DNA of 64,000 bases from Mycolicibacterium vaccae NBRC 14118 = CIP 105934 (GCF_001552715.1 NZ_BCRS01000005.1:1-64000); one strand, 5' to 3'. Positions 38,856 to 48,045 are shown, numbered from the stretch's first letter. A program made the numbers and translations. Notes: generated by a model not told the origin, from the sequence alone.

Positions 38856-40307
38856 GTGTCTATTCCATCTACGCCTGACAAACCCACGCCGTCCGATAAA
38901 CCCATGACGTCCGACAACCCGGGCCGCTTCCTGACGAAGCTCACTGTCATCGCCACCCTCGGCGGCCTCCTGTTCGGCTACGACACCGGGGTCATCTCCG
39001 GTGCCCTGCTGTACATGAAGGACGACCTGGCACTCTCGGCGTTCGGCGAGGCGACCGTGGTCAGCTCGCTGCTGTTCCCCGGCGCGGCGTTCGGTGCGCT
39101 GTTCGGCGGTCGGGTCGCCGACCGCCTCGGGCGCAAGCGCACGCTGCTGATCTGTGCGGGCCTGTTCCTGATCGGGGCGCTCGGCTGTGCGCTGGCACCC
39201 AACGTGCAGATCATGGTCGCGGCGCGCATCGTGCTGGGGCTGGGCGTCGGCGCGGCCGCCGTGACGTGCCCGCTCTACCTGGCCGAGATGGCGCCGGCCG
39301 ACCGGCGGGGGCGCATGGTCACCATCAACGAGCTGATGATCGTCACCGGCCAGATGCTCGCCTTCGCCACCAACGCGCTGCTCGATCACCTCATCCAGGA
39401 CCCGCACGTGTGGCGGACCATGCTGGCCGTCGCGACGGTCCCCGCGATCGCGCTGCTGGTCGGCATGCTCGCGTTGCCCGACTCGCCGCGCTGGTACGCC
39501 CTGCAGGGCCGCCTGTCCGAAGCCCGAAACGTGTTGCGGCTCAGCCGCTCTCCTGGCGAGGCCGAGGCCGAGTACGCGATCGTGGTGGACCACACCAGCC
39601 ACATGCTCAAGAGCACCAGCACCCCGTTCTCGGTGATCCGCGACGTGCCGTGGATCCGGCGGGTGGTGCTGGTCGGGTGCGGGCTGGCCATCGTGCAGCA
39701 GGCGACCGGCATCAACACCGTGAACTACTACGCCCCGACCATTCTGGAGCAGAGCGGTCTCGGGGTCAGCGCCGCGCTGGTCGCGACCATCGCGGTCGGT
39801 GTCACGTCGGTGGTCACCACGATCATCGGCATCATCCTGCTCGGCTACATCGGACGGCGCACGATGCTGCAGATCGGCTTCGCCGGGGTGGCGGCCTCGC
39901 AGGCCGCGTTGGCGGCGGCGTTCCTGTTGCCGGAGAACACCACCCGCAGCTACGTGATTCTCGGGTGCATGGTGCTTTTCGTCGGGTTCGTGCAGATGTT
40001 CATCGGAACCTGTGTGTGGCTGCTGCTCTCGGAGATCTTCCCGCTGTCGGTGCGCGGGTTCGCGATGGGCATCGCGGTGTTCGTGCTGTGGTGCACCAAC
40101 GCGGTCATCTCGTTCCTGTTCCCGCTGTTGAACAACGCACTGGGGTCCACCGGCACGTTCGCATTGTTCGTCCTGGTGAACATCGGCTCCTGGATCTTCG
40201 TGCACCGCCTGGTGCCCGAGACCAAGGGCACCACCCTCGAAGAACTCGAGGAACGTCTGGAAACCGAGGGCATCTCGGCATCGACCATGGAAAGGACACC
40301 TGTATGA
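38856..40307 (+). CDS. Sugar porter family MFS transporter (inositol/sugar type)
   Basis: The 483-residue, 12-helix protein has the sugar-porter signatures GYDTGVISGALLYM, GGRVADRLGRKRTL, LPDSPRWYALQGR between helices 6 and 7, QQATGINTVNYYAP and VPETKGTTLEELEE at the end. It imports a sugar or myo-inositol with protons. The GTG at 38856 starts 20 bp after the LacI operator. The stop overlaps the IolE-like gene (ATGA). Confidence 0.9.
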   Translation: MSIPSTPDKPTPSDKPMTSDNPGRFLTKLTVIATLGGLLFGYDTGVISGALLYMKDDLALSAFGEATVVSSLLFPGAAFGALFGGRVADRLGRKRTLLICAGLFLIGALGCALAPNVQIMVAARIVLGLGVGAAAVTCPLYLAEMAPADRRGRMVTINELMIVTGQMLAFATNALLDHLIQDPHVWRTMLAVATVPAIALLVGMLALPDSPRWYALQGRLSEARNVLRLSRSPGEAEAEYAIVVDHTSHMLKSTSTPFSVIRDVPWIRRVVLVGCGLAIVQQATGINTVNYYAPTILEQSGLGVSAALVATIAVGVTSVVTTIIGIILLGYIGRRTMLQIGFAGVAASQAALAAAFLLPENTTRSYVILGCMVLFVGFVQMFIGTCVWLLLSEIFPLSVRGFAMGIAVFVLWCTNAVISFLFPLLNNALGSTGTFALFVLVNIGSWIFVHRLVPETKGTTLEELEERLETEGISASTMERTPV

Positions 40308-41224
40308 GCACCATCCGCGTCGGCTCCGCGCCGGATTCGTGGGGAGTCTGGTTTCCCGACGATCCGCAGCAGACGCCCTACACGCGGTTCCTCGACGAGG
40401 TCGCCGAGTCCGGCTACGAGTGGATCGAGCTCGGCCCGTACGGCTACCTGCCCACCGATCCGGGCAAGCTCTCCGACGAGCTCGCCGCGCGAGGACTGAA
40501 GCTCTCGGCGGGAACGGTTTTCGAGCATCTGCACCGGGACGGCGCTCCTGCGGACGAAAACTGGAACTCAGTCTGGAAGCAGATCGAGGACGTCGCGAAG
40601 CTGACCGCGGCGGTCGGCGGGAAGCACGTCGTGGTGATCCCGGAGATGTGGCGGGATCCGGCCACCGGAGAGGTCCTCGAAGACCGCAACCTCACCGAAC
40701 AGCAGTGGGCGAAGAAGACCGGCGGGATGAACGAGCTCGGTAAGGCGATGTACGAAACCTACGGGGTGCGTGCGCAATACCATCCGCACGCCGACTCGCA
40801 CGTCGACACCGAGGACAACGTCTACCGCTTCCTCGACGGCACCGACGGCCGGTATGTGAACCTGTGCCTGGACACCGGGCACATCTCCTACTGCGGCGGT
40901 GACAACATCGCGATCATCCGCCGCGCACCGGAACGCATCGGGTACCTGCATCTCAAGCAGGTCGACCCCGAGGTGCGCGCCAAGGTCGAAGCCGAGGACC
41001 TGCCGTTCGGCGAGGCCGTCAAGCTCGGCGCGATGACCGAGCCGCCGCTGGGAATCCCGGACATGCCACCGCTTCTCGCCGAGATCGACAAGCTCGGCAT
41101 TGACGTGTTCGCGATCGTCGAGCAGGACATGTATCCCTGCGAGGTCGAGGCACCGCTGCCCATCGCCAAGCGCACCCGGAGCTACCTCGGGTCGTGTGGC
41201 ATCCCATCCGTCACGTTCAAGTAG
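40304..41224 (+). CDS. TIM-barrel sugar isomerase/dehydratase (IolE-like)
   Basis: The 306-residue product begins RVGSAPDSWGVWFPDDPQQTPYTRFLDEVAESGYEWIELGPYGYLP, close to 2-keto-myo-inositol dehydratase (IolE) and related xylose-isomerase-like barrels. QYHPHADSHVDTEDNVYRFL, CLDTGHISYCGGD and IGYLHLKQVD carry the metal ligands (His, Asp, His). It probably acts on the keto-sugar made by the dehydrogenase encoded next. A related isomerase is possible. Confidence 0.82.
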   Translation: MSTIRVGSAPDSWGVWFPDDPQQTPYTRFLDEVAESGYEWIELGPYGYLPTDPGKLSDELAARGLKLSAGTVFEHLHRDGAPADENWNSVWKQIEDVAKLTAAVGGKHVVVIPEMWRDPATGEVLEDRNLTEQQWAKKTGGMNELGKAMYETYGVRAQYHPHADSHVDTEDNVYRFLDGTDGRYVNLCLDTGHISYCGGDNIAIIRRAPERIGYLHLKQVDPEVRAKVEAEDLPFGEAVKLGAMTEPPLGIPDMPPLLAEIDKLGIDVFAIVEQDMYPCEVEAPLPIAKRTRSYLGSCGIPSVTFK

Positions 41225-41232
41225 AGAGACCC

Positions 41233-42264
41233 ATGTCTGACATTCGTGTAGCCGTCCTCGGGGTCGGCCTGATGGGCGCCGATCACGTCGCGCGTCTGAC
41301 CTCCCGCATCTCCGGCGCCCGCGTCGCCGTGCTCAACGACTACGTCACCGAGAAAGCCGAAGAGCTCGCGGCCGGCATCCCCGGCTGCCGGGCTGTCGCC
41401 GACCCGCTGGACGCGATCGCCGATCCGGATGTCGACGCCGTGCTGCTCGCGACACCGGGCCCCACGCACGAGAAGCAGCTGCTGGCCTGCCTGGAGCAGC
41501 GCAAGCCCGTGCTGTGCGAGAAACCGCTGACCACCGACGTCGAGACCTCGCTGGAGGTGGTCCGCCGGGAGGCCGAGACCGGGATCCGGTTGATCCAGGT
41601 CGGTTTCATGCGCCGCTTCGACGACGAGTACGTGCAGCTGAAGTCGCTGATCGACGGCGGTGAGCTGGGTAATCCGCTCGTGCTGCACTGCGTGCACCGC
41701 AACCCGGTGGTGCCCGCGCACTTCGATTCGGCGATGACGGTGCGGGACTCGCTGGTCCACGAGGTCGACGTGACCCGCTTCCTGTTCGGCGAAGAGATCA
41801 CCGACATTCAGATCGTCACGCCGACGCCGAATTCACTGGCCCCCGAGGGGCTCTCCGATCCGCAGATCGCGATCATGAAGACCGCGAGCGGCCGTCACGT
41901 CGACGTCGAGCTGTTCGTCACCACCGGCGTGGCCTACGAGGTGCGCACCGAGCTCGTCGCCGAAAAGGGCAGCGCGATGATCGGTCTCGACGTCGGGCTG
42001 GTGCGTAAGGCCGCCCCCGGTATCTGGGGCGGCACCAGCACCCCCAGCTTCAAGGAGCGGTTCGGCCGGGCCTACGACGCCGAGGTCCAGCGGTGGGTCG
42101 ACGCGGTCCGCAGGGGTGCCGAAACCGGCGACTACACCGATGGGCCCGGTGCATGGGACGGCTACGCCGCCTCCGCGGTGTGCGAAGCCGGCGTCCAGGC
42201 GTTGCAGTCCGGTCAACCCGTCGCGGTCTCCCTGGTCGACCGCGCCTCGATCCCGGGAGCCTGA
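41233..42264 (+). CDS. Gfo/Idh/MocA oxidoreductase (inositol 2-dehydrogenase-like)
   Basis: The 343-residue protein has a Rossmann motif VAVLGVGLMGADHVARL, the signature CEKPLTTD with the catalytic Lys near residue 97, and VGFMRRFDDEYVQLKSLIDGGELGNPLVLHCVHRNP, all typical of the IolG subgroup. LVHEVDVTRFLFGEE contains the conserved His/Asp pair. It likely oxidises myo-inositol or a related cyclitol/sugar to the 2-keto form with NAD. It is the third gene of the LacI-controlled operon. Confidence 0.85.
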   Translation: MSDIRVAVLGVGLMGADHVARLTSRISGARVAVLNDYVTEKAEELAAGIPGCRAVADPLDAIADPDVDAVLLATPGPTHEKQLLACLEQRKPVLCEKPLTTDVETSLEVVRREAETGIRLIQVGFMRRFDDEYVQLKSLIDGGELGNPLVLHCVHRNPVVPAHFDSAMTVRDSLVHEVDVTRFLFGEEITDIQIVTPTPNSLAPEGLSDPQIAIMKTASGRHVDVELFVTTGVAYEVRTELVAEKGSAMIGLDVGLVRKAAPGIWGGTSTPSFKERFGRAYDAEVQRWVDAVRRGAETGDYTDGPGAWDGYAASAVCEAGVQALQSGQPVAVSLVDRASIPGA

Positions 42265-42268
42265 GCTG

Positions 42269-43141
42269 ATGAAGATCGCGCTTGATCCGACACCGTTCCA
42301 CCACGACCACCCGCTGCTCGAATTGCCGGCACTGGTAGCCGAATTGGGCTATGAGTATCTGCAGTTGACTCCGCATCGGGATTTCATCCCGTTCTACAAC
42401 CATCCCCGCGCCGACGACGCGTTGGTGGCCCGGTTCCGCAAGGCGTGTGAGGACGCCGGGGTCGGGATCGCGTCGGTGCTGCCGGTGTTGCGCTGGTCGG
42501 GACCCGACGAGGACGCCCGCGAGGCCGCGGTGCGCAACTGGAGGCGGGTTGTGCAGATCACCGTGGATCTGGGGGTCAACGTGATCAACACCGAGTTCTC
42601 CGGCCGCCCGGAGCAGGCCGAGGAGTCGGAGCGGGCGTTCTTCCGATCGATGGAGGAGTTGGTCCCGCTCTTCGAGCGGGAGGGTATCGACGTGCGGATC
42701 GACCCGCACCCAGACGATTTCGTCGAGGACGGACTGGAGGCGCTGCGCATCATCCGCGGGGTGAACTCACCGAACATCGGGTTCGTCTACGTCGCGTGCC
42801 ACACCTTCCATATGGGCTCGGACATGTCGGAGATCATGGCCGCCGCGGGGGACACCCTGCGGTTGGTGCATGTCGCCGATTCGATGGATCACCACCGCTC
42901 GCACGGGTTGCGCTACATCACGAACCCGCCGGGCAATCCGGTCCGGGTGCACCAGCATCTCAAGATCGGCGACGGGGACGTCGACTGGGACGGGTTCTTC
43001 GGCGGCTTGGGCAAACTCGGCTTCTACGACCGCGAGGACACCGTGATGGTGTCCAGCGTGTTCGGCGAGGACGAGCACGCCCACGAGGTGTCGCGCTTCC
43101 AACTCAAGACCATGACCGAGTACGTCGCCAAATACCGTTGA
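42269..43141 (+). CDS. Sugar phosphate isomerase/epimerase (IolI/IolH-like TIM barrel)
   Basis: The 290-residue protein reads IALDPTPFHHDHPLLELPALVAELGYEYLQLTPHRDFIPFY and NTEFSGRPEQAEESERAF, with VRIDPHPDDF, VYVACHTFHMGSD and LRLVHVADSMDHHRSHG for the metal site. It is a xylose-isomerase-like barrel that would interconvert keto-inositol or keto-sugar isomers. The ATG is 4 bp behind the oxidoreductase stop, and it is the last gene of the operon. The rest of an inositol pathway (iolB/C/D type genes) is not in the window. Confidence 0.82.
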   Translation: MKIALDPTPFHHDHPLLELPALVAELGYEYLQLTPHRDFIPFYNHPRADDALVARFRKACEDAGVGIASVLPVLRWSGPDEDAREAAVRNWRRVVQITVDLGVNVINTEFSGRPEQAEESERAFFRSMEELVPLFEREGIDVRIDPHPDDFVEDGLEALRIIRGVNSPNIGFVYVACHTFHMGSDMSEIMAAAGDTLRLVHVADSMDHHRSHGLRYITNPPGNPVRVHQHLKIGDGDVDWDGFFGGLGKLGFYDREDTVMVSSVFGEDEHAHEVSRFQLKTMTEYVAKYR

Positions 43142-43151
43142 CCAACAGCCC

Positions 43152-43212
43152 GCCGAAATCGCATTCCACGCGGCCGAAACGCCGAAAATGCCGCGTGGAA
43201 TGCGGTTTCGGC
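43152..43212. repeat. Palindromic intergenic repeat, family B, copy 1
   Basis: Arms 43152-43173 (GCCGAAATCGCATTCCACGCGG) and 43191-43212 pair over 22 bp with a single G-T wobble around a 17-base loop. It lies just behind the sugar operon and before a TetR gene. A related copy occurs at 60431-60493. Confidence 0.75.
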
Positions 43213-43218
43213 ACGGGG

Positions 43219-43911
43219 GTGACTCTCCGGCGCGGGAGTTTTGCTCGGCAAATCAGGCGTCCCCGTAAGATCGCCTATGTTGACACTCGCCGTAAGCACA
43301 ACGCCGCCGAGCGTCGTCACCAACTCTGTGACGCCGCCATCGCGTTGTTGGCCGAGGAAGGCCCCCGCGGACTGAGTCACCTCAAGGTCGACCGGCGCGC
43401 CGGCGTGCCGGACGGCACCACGTCCTTCTATTACCGGACCCGCGCGGCGTTGCTGCAGGGCGTCGCCGACCAGCTGGTCCGGTATGACGCGCACGCGTTC
43501 TCCGAGGCGTTCAAGGACGCGCCCAACAGCGCCGGCGACGTGCTGTTGAAGGTGCTCGCCGAACAGGTCCTGCGGATCCGCCGGGAACCCCAGACGTCGC
43601 GCACCAGGGCGCGGTTGGAGCTGACCATGCTGGCGCGGGTCGACGCCGAGCTCGCCGCCGGCTTCCGGCAGGTCTCCGACAGCTACCGCGCGCTGGTGGA
43701 GCGCCTGGTCATCGCGATGCAGAACGACCGGGGCGCCATGCTGGACCGCGACCTGCTCGACGAGCAGGCCTCGGTGGTGCTGACCTATCTCGGCGGGCTG
43801 GTGTTCGCGTTCGCCAACGATTCGACCGAGGAACTCAGCCGGGACGACATCGCGCGGCAGATCCGCGCGGTCGTCCTCGGCGTGGCCGCCGAGCGGGCCG
43901 AGATCGGCTGA
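43219..43911 (+). CDS. TetR-family regulator
   Basis: The conserved part starts DTRRKHNAAERRHQLCDAAIALLAEEGPRGLSHLKVDRRAGVPDGTTSFYYRTRAALLQGVADQLVRYD, a TetR HTH in which the recognition helix is followed by FYYRT, then a helical ligand domain. No good start lies near the conserved region: GTG 43219 gives 230 residues, with about 20 extra N-terminal residues that are Arg-rich and may not be real. It sits between the inositol-type operon and the purine permease, and could control either. Confidence 0.78.
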   Translation: MTLRRGSFARQIRRPRKIAYVDTRRKHNAAERRHQLCDAAIALLAEEGPRGLSHLKVDRRAGVPDGTTSFYYRTRAALLQGVADQLVRYDAHAFSEAFKDAPNSAGDVLLKVLAEQVLRIRREPQTSRTRARLELTMLARVDAELAAGFRQVSDSYRALVERLVIAMQNDRGAMLDRDLLDEQASVVLTYLGGLVFAFANDSTEELSRDDIARQIRAVVLGVAAERAEIG

Positions 43912-43917
43912 GCGACG

Positions 43918-45327
43918 TCAGTCGATCAGCGTCTCCACCGGCGTGCGCGCGAAGTACACGGCGAACCCGGCCGCCACCACCCACAGCAGCGGGCTGACCT
44001 CACGGATCTTGCCCGCGGCGGTGCGCATCACCACCCAGCTGATGAAGCCGACGCCGATGCCGTTGGCGATCGAGTAGCTGAACGGCATCACCGCGACGGT
44101 CAGCACCACCGGAAGCGCCACCGAGAACTCCGACAGATCGATGTGGCGCAGATGCGACACCATCATCGCGCCGACCACCACCAGTGCGGCGGCGGCAACC
44201 TCGGTCGGCACGATCGACGCGAGCGGCGAGATGAACATCGCGGCCAGGAACAGCGTGCCGGTCACCACGTTGGCCAGGCCGGTGCGCGCACCCTCCTCGA
44301 TGCCTGCCCCGGACTCGATGAACACCGTGTTCGACGACGCCGACGTCGCACCGCCGACCACGGCACCGGCACCTTCGACGACCAGCGCCCCGCGCAACCG
44401 CGGGAACGTCCCCTTCTCGTCGGCCAGTCCGGCCTCGCGGGACAGGCCGGTCATGGTGCCCATGGCGTCGAAGAAGTTCGCGAAGACCAGCGTGAACACG
44501 AGCATCACCGCGGCGAGAATCCCGATGCGGCCGAAGCTGTCCATGCTGAACTCGCCGACCAGCGACAGATCCGGAAGGGAGAACGGCGAACCGGACAGCG
44601 CGGGCACCGACAAGCTCCAACCACCGGGATTGTCGACCGCCGATCCGAGATGCCAGATCGCCTCCACCACGACCGCGACCACGGTGCCGGTCACCAGCCC
44701 GATCAGGATGCCCCCGCGCACCCGCTTGGCCACCAGCACACCGGTGAGCAGCAGCGTCAACACGAAGATCAGCGTCGGGATCGTGCTGATCGATCCCTGA
44801 CCGCCGCTGCCCAGCCCCACCGGCGGCGACGGCGCACCGGTCGACGCGATGAACCCGGCATCGACCACGCCGATGAACAGGATGAACAGGCCGATGCCCG
44901 CGGTGATGGCGAGCTTGAGCTGCATCGGCACCGCGTCGAACACCATCCGGCGCAGCCCCGTCACCGCCAACAGCACGATGATGAGCCCGTTGATGACCAC
45001 CAAGCCCATCGCCTCGGGCCACGTCACCTCGCCGACGACGGTGGTGGCCAGGAATGAGTTGATGCCCAACCCGGCGGCCAGCGCGAAGGGCAGCCGGGCG
45101 ATGAGCCCGAACAGGATCGTCATCACGCCGGCGGCCAGCGACGTCGTCGCAGACACCTGGGCGAAGTCCAGCTGGTTGCCGTCGACATCCGTCGAGCTCG
45201 ACAGGATGATCGGGTTCAGCACGATGATGTAGGCCATCGCGATGAACGTGACGACGCCACCGCGAATTTCGGTGGCCACAGTCGACTGGCGGGCCGTGAT
45301 TTCGAAGAATCGGTCCACTGCGTTCAC
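43918..45327 (-). CDS. NCS2-family purine permease (AzgA-like)
   Basis: The 469-residue membrane protein begins FFEITARQSTVATEIRGGVVTFIAMAYIIVLNPIIL, the AzgA hallmark, and has ALAAGLGINSFLATTVVGE, FFDAMGTMTGLSREAGL (Asp/Thr substrate region) and SSNTVFIESGAGIEEGARTG near residue 330. About 12 or more helices are expected. AzgA proteins import hypoxanthine, guanine or adenine with protons. It ends 7 bp from the convergent TetR gene, without a visible terminator. Confidence 0.9.
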   Translation of the reverse strand: MNAVDRFFEITARQSTVATEIRGGVVTFIAMAYIIVLNPIILSSSTDVDGNQLDFAQVSATTSLAAGVMTILFGLIARLPFALAAGLGINSFLATTVVGEVTWPEAMGLVVINGLIIVLLAVTGLRRMVFDAVPMQLKLAITAGIGLFILFIGVVDAGFIASTGAPSPPVGLGSGGQGSISTIPTLIFVLTLLLTGVLVAKRVRGGILIGLVTGTVVAVVVEAIWHLGSAVDNPGGWSLSVPALSGSPFSLPDLSLVGEFSMDSFGRIGILAAVMLVFTLVFANFFDAMGTMTGLSREAGLADEKGTFPRLRGALVVEGAGAVVGGATSASSNTVFIESGAGIEEGARTGLANVVTGTLFLAAMFISPLASIVPTEVAAAALVVVGAMMVSHLRHIDLSEFSVALPVVLTVAVMPFSYSIANGIGVGFISWVVMRTAAGKIREVSPLLWVVAAGFAVYFARTPVETLID

Positions 45328-45336
45328 GCCGCGCTC

Positions 45337-45576
45337 CTAGTACCGCGGTGTGGGGGAGGGAGGCGGCGGCGCGATCGGCATGCACAGCCCGGTCTGGGTG
45401 TCGAGGTACTTGCCCTCGACGCAGAACGGTGCGCACCCGTAGATCACCCCGGTCTGGCCGGGCGGGCACTGCGCCGTCGAGGTGACCGGAGCGCTCAGCG
45501 CGGACGCCGCCAGTGGCGCCACCGCGGCGGCGGCCACCACCGCGGCGCCCAGGTAGCGCGAAATCCGTTGTGTCAC
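45337..45576 (-). CDS. Small secreted Cys-rich protein
   Basis: The 79-residue protein has a signal peptide (YLGAAVVAAAAVAPLAASALS) and a short mature chain with four cysteines, CPPGQTGVIYGCAPFC...GLCMP, followed by a Pro-rich tail (PIAPPPPSPTP). The GTG start has GAGAGGAAG upstream. It is 12 bp downstream of an acyl-CoA dehydrogenase gene and precedes the permease. The function is unknown; similar Cys-rich exported peptides are common in mycobacteria. Confidence 0.65.
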   Translation of the reverse strand: MTQRISRYLGAAVVAAAAVAPLAASALSAPVTSTAQCPPGQTGVIYGCAPFCVEGKYLDTQTGLCMPIAPPPPSPTPRY

Positions 45577-45587
45577 TCCGCTTCCTC

Positions 45588-46868
45588 TCAACTCGGCATG
45601 CCGGTGGCGACGCGTGGGGCGTCCTTCTCGGGCGCGACGTCGAGCACCAGTTCGGCCACCCGGGCACGGTGCTGTTCGGCGCTGCCCAGCAGGGCGGCGT
45701 CGGTGTAGGCCCGCTTGTAGTACAGGTGCGCCTGGTGTTCCCAGGTGAAACCGATACCACCGTGGACCTGGATGGTATCTGTCGCAACTCGAACCAGCGC
45801 GGCGGAGCAGGTTGCCTGCGCGATACTCGCCGCCAACGCCGGATCGTCGGGAACGTCGGCGAGGTGGGCCAGCGCCCACACCGCGTGGTAGGCGGTCGAG
45901 CGGGCATGCTCGAGTGCGACCAGGTCGTCGGCCAGTCGGTGCTTGACCGCCTGGAACGAGCCGATCGGCCTGCCGAACTGCAGGCGGTTCTTCGCGTAGT
46001 CGACGGTCAGGTCCAGCAGATGCTGCGCGGCGCCCACCTGCTCGACGGCCAGCATCGCCGCGCCGACGGTGAACGCGTGGTTGATCACCCGCTCGGCCTC
46101 GGCCGGGCCTGCGATCAGCCGGGCCGGTGCCCCGAACAGCCCGACGGTGGCCTGGGGCCGCGTCAGGTCCAGCGTCTTGAGTGGAATCCGTTGTACACCA
46201 AGGCTGTTGGCCTCAACCGCGTACAGCCCGGGCCCGTCGGGGCCGGTGGCGGCCACCAGCAGCACGTCGGCGGCGCCGGCGTCGACCACCCGTTCGACGG
46301 TGCCGGTCAGGGTCCAGTCCTCACCGGTGCCGGCCGCGTCGACGGTGACGGCGGCGGGATCGAACGCGGCGGTGTCGTCGGGGACGGCGAACGCCGCGGT
46401 GCGGGTGCCCTCGGCCAGGTCGGGCAGTAGCCCGGTCGGGTCGGCCGCCGCCACGAGCGCAGGGATCGCCAGGTAGACGGTGCCGAAGAGCGGACCGCAC
46501 GCCAGCGCGGCGCCGAGCTGCTCGACCGCGACCGCCTGATCGATCAGCGTGCCGCCGACGCCGCCGGCCGATTCGGGCACCGACAACCCCAGCACTCCCA
46601 GCTCGGAACCCAGCCGGGCCCAGATCTTCGCGTCGTAGGGCGGGTCGGCGACCATCGAGGCGCGCACCGCGTCCTCGTCGATGTGGTCGGCGCAGAACTT
46701 ACGCACCGCGGCACGCAACTGGCCCTGCTCCTCGGTGAACACGAACTCGCGCCCTTGTGCGTCAGCCACCCCGTTGGGCTGATCCGCAAGCTCCTCAGCT
46801 GTCTTGTTGGGCTGATCCGCAAGCTCCTCAACTGTCTTGTTGGGCTGATCCGCAAGCTCCTCAGCCAC
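45588..46868 (-). CDS. Acyl-CoA dehydrogenase (with N-terminal 11-residue repeats)
   Basis: The 426-residue protein has an acyl-CoA dehydrogenase fold: EEQGQLRAAVRKFC at the start of the domain, GVLGLSVPESAGGVGG, RLQFGRPIGSFQAVKHRLADDL and VHGGIGFTWEHQAHLYYKRA at the C-terminus. The usual FAD-binding middle section is short, as in the alpha-type partner of heteromeric mycobacterial enzymes. Before the domain are three copies of EELADQPN-K-T/V. The GTG at 46868 overlaps the preceding dehydrogenase gene by 8 bp, so the two are probably subunits of one alpha2beta2 enzyme. Confidence 0.85.
   Translation of the reverse strand: MAEELADQPNKTVEELADQPNKTAEELADQPNGVADAQGREFVFTEEQGQLRAAVRKFCADHIDEDAVRASMVADPPYDAKIWARLGSELGVLGLSVPESAGGVGGTLIDQAVAVEQLGAALACGPLFGTVYLAIPALVAAADPTGLLPDLAEGTRTAAFAVPDDTAAFDPAAVTVDAAGTGEDWTLTGTVERVVDAGAADVLLVAATGPDGPGLYAVEANSLGVQRIPLKTLDLTRPQATVGLFGAPARLIAGPAEAERVINHAFTVGAAMLAVEQVGAAQHLLDLTVDYAKNRLQFGRPIGSFQAVKHRLADDLVALEHARSTAYHAVWALAHLADVPDDPALAASIAQATCSAALVRVATDTIQVHGGIGFTWEHQAHLYYKRAYTDAALLGSAEQHRARVAELVLDVAPEKDAPRVATGMPS
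46773..46865. repeat. 33-bp tandem repeat, about 2.8 copies, at a gene start
   Basis: Units 46773-46805 and 46806-46838 are nearly identical and the third (46839-46865) is partial, running into the upstream gene's stop. They encode EELADQPNK-T repeats at the N-terminus of the downstream dehydrogenase. Each unit carries a TGAGGAG-like motif on the minus strand. Confidence 0.85.
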
Positions 46869-48045
46869 GCGGCACCTCCTTCCACGGCATCCCCGCGTCC
46901 GCCCGCAGATCCCCCGGCAGGCCCAGCACCCGCTCGGCCAGGATGTTGCGCATCACCTCGGAGGTACCGCCCTCGATCGTGTTGGCGCGGCTGCGCAGAA
47001 ACCGCTGCTGGATCGGGCCGCGCCAGTCGTCGGGATCCCCGGCATCCAACCCGTATCCGTCGTACAGGATCCCCTCGGCACCGAGAAGATCCATGCAGAA
47101 CTCGTAGATGTGCTGGTTGAGCTCGGCGCCGACGAGTTTGCCGACGGAGGCCTCCGGGCCGGGGCCCCCGACGCTCGCCGCCGCGCGCGAGCGCTCGGAG
47201 GTGAGTCGCTGCGCTTCCGAGCGCAGCCACAGGCTGGTGAGCCGGTCCCGCAGCACCGGGGTGTGCAGGTCGGGGCGGGACGCCCACAGTGCGACCGCAT
47301 CGGAGATGGTGCCCGCCCCGCGGCGGTTACCGCTGCCGCCCAGCGCGCTGCGCTCGTTCATCAGCGTGGTCATCGCCACCCGCCAGCCGTCGCCGACCTC
47401 GCCGAGGCGGTACGCATCCGGGATGCGGGCGTCTGTCAGATAGACCTCGTTGAACTCCGCGTGCCCGGTGAGCTGGCGCAGTGGCCGGGTCTGGACGCCG
47501 GCGTCGTGCATGTCGACGACGAAATACGTCAGACCTTTGTGTTTGGGGACGTCAGGGTTGGTGCGGGCGAGCAGCAGACCCCACCTGGCGCGGTGCGCGA
47601 GGCTGGTCCACACCTTCTGACCGTTGACCACCCAGGTGTCGCCGTCGAGCACCGCGGAGGTGGCCAGCCCCGCGAGGTCCGAACCCGCACCGGGCTCGGA
47701 GAACAGCTGGCACCAGATCTCCTCGGTGGTGGCCAGCGGGCGCAGCAGCCGGCGGCGGACCTCGTCGGTCTGGGCGTGTTCGCGCACCGTCGGCGCGGCC
47801 ATCCCGTACCCCATGGGGTTCAGGCCCAGCGGCACCGGACCGCCGGCGCCTTGCAGGATCCGGTCGGCGACGGCCTGCAGCCCACGGGAGAGGCCGAGGC
47901 CGCCGAAACCTTCGGGGAAGTGCACCCAGGACAGCCCGGCGTCGAAACAGGCGCCGAGGAACTCCTGGACAGGAACGGTCTTGGGATCGTGTTCGTCGAC
48001 CACCCGGCGGGCGGTCTCGGCGACCCGGTCGGCATCAGTGCCCAT
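46861..48045 (-). CDS. Acyl-CoA dehydrogenase
   Basis: The 394-residue protein has the full family pattern: WVHFPEGFGGLGLSRGLQAVAD, WCQLFSEPGAGSDLAGLATSA (FAD and substrate binding), WVVNGQKVWTSLAHRARWGLLLART, a catalytic-region helix QRFLRSRANTIEGGTSEVMRNILAERVLGLPGD with the R-x-x-x-I-x-GGTSE motif. It likely pairs with the shorter dehydrogenase encoded directly downstream (8-bp overlap). Such pairs oxidise CoA thioesters of steroid side chains or branched acids in mycobacteria; the substrate here is open. Confidence 0.9.
   Translation of the reverse strand: MGTDADRVAETARRVVDEHDPKTVPVQEFLGACFDAGLSWVHFPEGFGGLGLSRGLQAVADRILQGAGGPVPLGLNPMGYGMAAPTVREHAQTDEVRRRLLRPLATTEEIWCQLFSEPGAGSDLAGLATSAVLDGDTWVVNGQKVWTSLAHRARWGLLLARTNPDVPKHKGLTYFVVDMHDAGVQTRPLRQLTGHAEFNEVYLTDARIPDAYRLGEVGDGWRVAMTTLMNERSALGGSGNRRGAGTISDAVALWASRPDLHTPVLRDRLTSLWLRSEAQRLTSERSRAAASVGGPGPEASVGKLVGAELNQHIYEFCMDLLGAEGILYDGYGLDAGDPDDWRGPIQQRFLRSRANTIEGGTSEVMRNILAERVLGLPGDLRADAGMPWKEVPRG

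Noticed and set aside
46773..46865. 33-bp repeats as a CRISPR array
   Set aside because: The units are contiguous without spacers and lie in a coding frame.
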